64,000 nt of DNA from positions 2,914,001 through 2,978,000 of the forward strand of contig NZ_CP048103.1 of assembly GCF_013282215.1 (NCBI RefSeq). Reading direction: 5' to 3'. The stretch comes from Kroppenstedtia eburnea (GTDB taxonomy: Bacteria; Bacillota; Bacilli; Thermoactinomycetales; DSM-45169). The stretch's first letter is position 1, and the number at the start of each line of letters is the position of its first letter. The position numbers and the translations under genes are program-made. This document shows, one piece after another, positions 61,381 through 64,000 of the stretch. Below the pieces are notes generated by a model that did no database searches, had not been told where the DNA came from, and was given only the letters and a program-made list of their open reading frames with translations.

Positions 61381-62175
61381 ATTTTCTTCAAGAAGAAGTT
61401 CCTGTTATCCATGGTTGTCATGCTCACGCTGACCGGACTCCTGGCGGCTTGCGGAGGGGAAGCCGACAGTGGCAAAGGGATGAAACTGAAAGAAGAAGGG
61501 AAGCTCACCTTTGCCATGAGCGGACTGTACAAGCCCTACAACTTTAAACAGAGCGGTCAATTAACCGGATTTGATGTGGAAATCGGGAAGGCGATCGCGA
61601 AGGAAATGGGGCTGAAGCCCAACCCCGTAACCACCCCCTGGGAAACCATCGTGGCCGGTCTGCAAGCGGGTAAATACGATGCGGTCATCGGCAGCATGGG
61701 GATCACGGAGAAACGAAAAAAGGCGGTGCTCTTCACCGACCCCTATTATCGCTCAGGAGCTCAAGTATTCATCCGGGAAGGAAACGATGAGATCGGGACA
61801 CCGGAAGACATGAAAGGGAAAAAGATCGGAGTGGTCAAGGCGAGCACTTACAAAGACGAGGCACTGAAGTATTCAAAGGAGATCAAGGAGTACACCAGTG
61901 ATGTGGTGGCACTGCAAGATCTGCCCACCGGACGGATCGATGCGGTGATCACCGATGAAGGTGTCGGCGATCACGCGATCAAACATGACGGCCTCAAAAT
62001 CCGGAAAGTGGGAAAGCCCCTCACCATGGATGAGATGGGAATTGCGATCCACAAGAACAATCCCGGCCTGGAAAAGGAGATCAACCAAGCGCTGAAAAAC
62101 ATCATCGAAAACGGAACCTATGAAAAAATCAGCCAAGAGTGGTTCAATCGAAATATCCTTTCCGACCAACCGTAA
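61381..62175 (+). CDS. Polar amino-acid ABC transporter binding lipoprotein
   Basis: Extracellular solute-binding protein, family 3, 264 residues. The signal KKKFLLSMVVMLTLTGLLAA ends in lipobox LLAAC. The binding domain shows FAMSGLYKPYNFKQSGQLTG, FDVEIGKAIAKEMG and the classic DAVIGSMGITEKRKK. Arginine, glutamine or cystine are possible ligands. The basic signal requires a start upstream of ATG 61411. The only suitable codon before a stop is ATT 61381, 7 nt after GGAGGG. First gene of a three-gene transporter operon. Confidence 0.9.
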   Translation: MFFKKKFLLSMVVMLTLTGLLAACGGEADSGKGMKLKEEGKLTFAMSGLYKPYNFKQSGQLTGFDVEIGKAIAKEMGLKPNPVTTPWETIVAGLQAGKYDAVIGSMGITEKRKKAVLFTDPYYRSGAQVFIREGNDEIGTPEDMKGKKIGVVKASTYKDEALKYSKEIKEYTSDVVALQDLPTGRIDAVITDEGVGDHAIKHDGLKIRKVGKPLTMDEMGIAIHKNNPGLEKEINQALKNIIENGTYEKISQEWFNRNILSDQP

Positions 62176-62189
62176 CCCCCGGATGCAGT

Positions 62190-62217
62190 GGATGCGCTTG
62201 GCGCATCCCCTTTTTTT
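62190..62217 (+). terminator. Intra-operon attenuating hairpin
   Basis: GGATGCGC-TTG-GCGCATCC (62190-62208) followed by CCTTTTTTT, between the binding-protein and permease genes. It probably lowers expression of the downstream genes relative to the receptor. Confidence 0.75.
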
Positions 62218-62248
62218 GGAGAGACCCCCGCAAAGGAGAGAAAAATCC

Positions 62249-62917
62249 ATGGCCTTCCGGGAAATATTGGTCACCACAGCGGCCGGGTTTGGTCAGGCCG
62301 CCTGGATCACGGTTCAGCTCACCTTTTTATCCCTGCTTCTGGGAAGTGTGCTGGGGCTGATCCTCGCTTTTTTCAAAATCTCCTCCATCCGGGTGCTGCA
62401 ATGGATCGCCAATCTGTATATCGCTCTGATCCGGGGCACCCCTTTGATTGTGCAGATCATGTTTTTTTATTTTGGTTTGGCCCAAGGTCTGGGATGGAAC
62501 ATCAACGAATTTCCCGCCGGGATTTTGGCTCTGGGAATTCATGCCGCGGCCTATATTGCGGAGATATTCCGGGGAGCAATCCAGTCCATTGACCGGGGCC
62601 AGATGGAGGCAGCCCGTTCCCTGGGCATGTCCTATCCCCAGGCCATGCGCAGAATCGTCATGCCCCAGGCTTTCCGACGGTCGTTGCCCCCGTTGGGAAA
62701 CCAGTTCATCATCGGCCTGAAAGACTCCTCCCTGGTGGCTTATATCGGTGTGAATGAGCTGTTCGGAATGGCATTGTCCGAGGCCTCCGCCAATTACCAA
62801 CCCTTTCTCACCTATGCGGTCAACGGACTCTACTACCTGGCGTTGGTTCTGATCTTCACCTTCCTCCTCCACCGGATGGAAAAACATCTTCATAGGGACA
62901 AGGGGGGGACAGCATGA
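62249..62917 (+). CDS. Polar amino-acid ABC transporter permease
   Basis: HisM/GlnP-type permease of 222 residues with five helices and the EAA loop [20 protein letters not shown]. It begins with [20 protein letters not shown], typical of the subfamily; [17 protein letters not shown] is also characteristic. ATG 62249 follows AAAGGAGAG. Its stop overlaps the ATPase start (ATGA). Confidence 0.93.
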   Translation: MAFREILVTTAAGFGQAAWITVQLTFLSLLLGSVLGLILAFFKISSIRVLQWIANLYIALIRGTPLIVQIMFFYFGLAQGLGWNINEFPAGILALGIHAAAYIAEIFRGAIQSIDRGQMEAARSLGMSYPQAMRRIVMPQAFRRSLPPLGNQFIIGLKDSSLVAYIGVNELFGMALSEASANYQPFLTYAVNGLYYLALVLIFTFLLHRMEKHLHRDKGGTA

Positions 62918-63636
62918 TTCAGGTGAAAGGTTTAAACAAAAGTTTTGGAAAGAATCATGTATTGAAGGAGATCGACTTGGACGTCGGGGAAAGTGATGTG
63001 GTCGTTCTGATCGGAGCCAGCGGTTCCGGGAAAAGCACCCTCCTTCGCTGTCTCAACTTCCTCGAACTGGCTGACAGCGGGGAAATCCGGATCGACGGCA
63101 AGGAAGTGGACCCCCGCCGGGATGACTTAAACCGGATCAGACAGGATGTGGGCATGGTTTTTCAGCATTTCAATCTGTTTCCCCACATGAATGTCCTGGA
63201 GAATGTGATGGAAGCCCCTGTCCATGTTAAAAAGGCGGACCGGAAACAAGCAAAAACAGAGGCTGAAGACCTCCTCGACAAAGTGGGACTCTCCGACAAA
63301 GCCCGGGCTTATCCTTCCCAACTCTCCGGCGGGCAGCAACAGCGGGTGGCCATTGCCCGCTCATTGGCCATGAACCCCCGGGTGATGCTGTTCGATGAGC
63401 CAACCTCTGCACTGGATCCGGAATTGGTGGGAGAGGTGCTTCAAGTGATCAAATCCCTCGCCAAAGAAGGCATGACCATGGTGATTGTCACCCATGAGAT
63501 GGGGTTTGCCCGGGAAGTGGCCGACTGGGTCATCTATCTTGACGAAGGAAGATTGGTGGAAGAGGGCACACCGGCACAAATCTTTGACCATCCTTCACAA
63601 GGACGGACGAGAGAGTTTTTAAACCGGGTGCTTTGA
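62914..63636 (+). CDS. Polar amino-acid ABC transporter ATPase
   Basis: GlnQ/HisP-type ATPase of 240 residues: Walker [15 protein letters not shown]-loop [14 protein letters not shown], signature [16 protein letters not shown], Walker [17 protein letters not shown]-loop [13 protein letters not shown]. Translationally coupled to the permease. Completes the importer whose receptor is at 61381. Confidence 0.95.
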   Translation: MIQVKGLNKSFGKNHVLKEIDLDVGESDVVVLIGASGSGKSTLLRCLNFLELADSGEIRIDGKEVDPRRDDLNRIRQDVGMVFQHFNLFPHMNVLENVMEAPVHVKKADRKQAKTEAEDLLDKVGLSDKARAYPSQLSGGQQQRVAIARSLAMNPRVMLFDEPTSALDPELVGEVLQVIKSLAKEGMTMVIVTHEMGFAREVADWVIYLDEGRLVEEGTPAQIFDHPSQGRTREFLNRVL

Positions 63637-63690
63637 AGTTTTAATCAGGTCCCGATTCAAAAGGAATGTGCAAAAGGAGGGATCCTCTCT

Positions 63691-64000
63691 ATGGAAAACC
63701 TGCGCTATCCGATCGGCCGTTTCAATCCCGACCGGGAAAAGGAGTCCCATGATTGGCATATCTGGATGCTGGCGGAAACCCCCCACCGATTGAAGGACGC
63801 CGTCTCCGGTTTGGATCGGGAACAACTGGACACACCCTACCGCCCCGGGGGATGGACTCTGCGGCAAGTGGTCCACCATCTGCCGGACAGCCACCTTTAC
63901 GGATACCTGCGGTTCAAACGGGCCCTGACAGAAGAGCGGCCCACGGTCTCTCCCTTTGACCAAGACAAATGGAGCCACCTTCCCGATTCCCGGTTGAATA
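63691..64000 (+). CDS. bstA: Bacillithiol transferase BstA (partial, 3' end outside window)
   Basis: DinB-fold, metal-dependent thiol transferase. The visible 103 residues match BstA/YfiT: NLRYPIGRFNPDREKES, DREQLDTPYRPGGWTLRQVV, HHLPDSHLYGYLRFKRALTE. The His of QVVHHLPDSH is a metal ligand in the family. It conjugates bacillithiol to electrophiles, consistent with ytxJ in the same window. AAAGGAGG lies 10 nt upstream of ATG 63691. Confidence 0.92.
   Translation, partial: MENLRYPIGRFNPDREKESHDWHIWMLAETPHRLKDAVSGLDREQLDTPYRPGGWTLRQVVHHLPDSHLYGYLRFKRALTEERPTVSPFDQDKWSHLPDSRLN

Overview
The window looks like chromosome of a spore-forming, bacillithiol-using Firmicute of the order Bacillales. 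Supporting genes include CotF-like coat proteins, two RsfA-type regulators, a YheC/D ATP-grasp protein, CcpA next to AroA, HssRS/HrtBA, acsA/acuABC, and BstA and YtxJ of bacillithiol metabolism. The moderately high G+C and this gene mix would fit Thermoactinomycetaceae, but I cannot prove the family. No rRNA, tRNA, CRISPR array, prophage or transposase gene was recognised.

Layout. 1-4.2 kb: tyrosyl-tRNA synthetase (3' end outside the window) behind a tyrosine T-box, divergent from a class A penicillin-binding protein. 4.3-8.8 kb: acetate/acetoin module, acsA divergent from acuABC. 9.2-13.5 kb: haem-stress module hssR-hssS-hrtB-hrtA plus a small gene, with a recognisable HssR operator. 13.6-19 kb: aroA-ccpA, an ECF sigma/anti-sigma pair, an EamA protein and ytxGH. 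19.2-28.5 kb: NagZ, an isocitrate/isopropylmalate-type dehydrogenase, two membrane proteins, a TetR-HXXEE unit with its operator, and an iron alcohol dehydrogenase. 28.5-38.4 kb: a broken phosphotransferase gene, an FMN glutamate-synthase-like protein, a sporulation-flavoured block (coat proteins, tandem micro-proteins, YheC/D, YtxJ, two RsfA), NagA and an M29 aminopeptidase. 38.6-49.2 kb: TPR protein, UPF0261 protein, CoA-binding protein, an orphan Opp-type permease pair, a decayed Cu/Zn superoxide dismutase, a YerD-like protein and NamA. 49.7-64 kb: AarF kinase, a frameshifted ABC-2 exporter, methyltransferase, solitary mraY, LCP protein, secreted lipase, DUF2935 protein, a polar amino-acid ABC transporter and the start of bstA.

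The most interesting signal is a family of ten interspersed repeats of about 80-240 bp (copies A-J), spread between genes. Complete copies have 11-bp terminal inverted repeats (AAGCGTTGTGA) and 4-bp YYRR target duplications; four of those duplications are still exact. The copies share a 12-bp-stem hairpin, and the longer ones also carry a module predicted to fold into a GNRA-tetraloop stem with compensatory changes. One copy interrupts a phosphotransferase gene at a codon-precise site. Three others supply the stop codon of the neighbouring gene. They look like MITEs that also encode, or became, structured RNA. Other leads are a candidate anti-Shine-Dalgarno small RNA at 43.3 kb, four near-identical micro-proteins at 31.8-32.6 kb, a likely ATT start codon at 61,381, and decayed genes at 45.8 and 52.3 kb.
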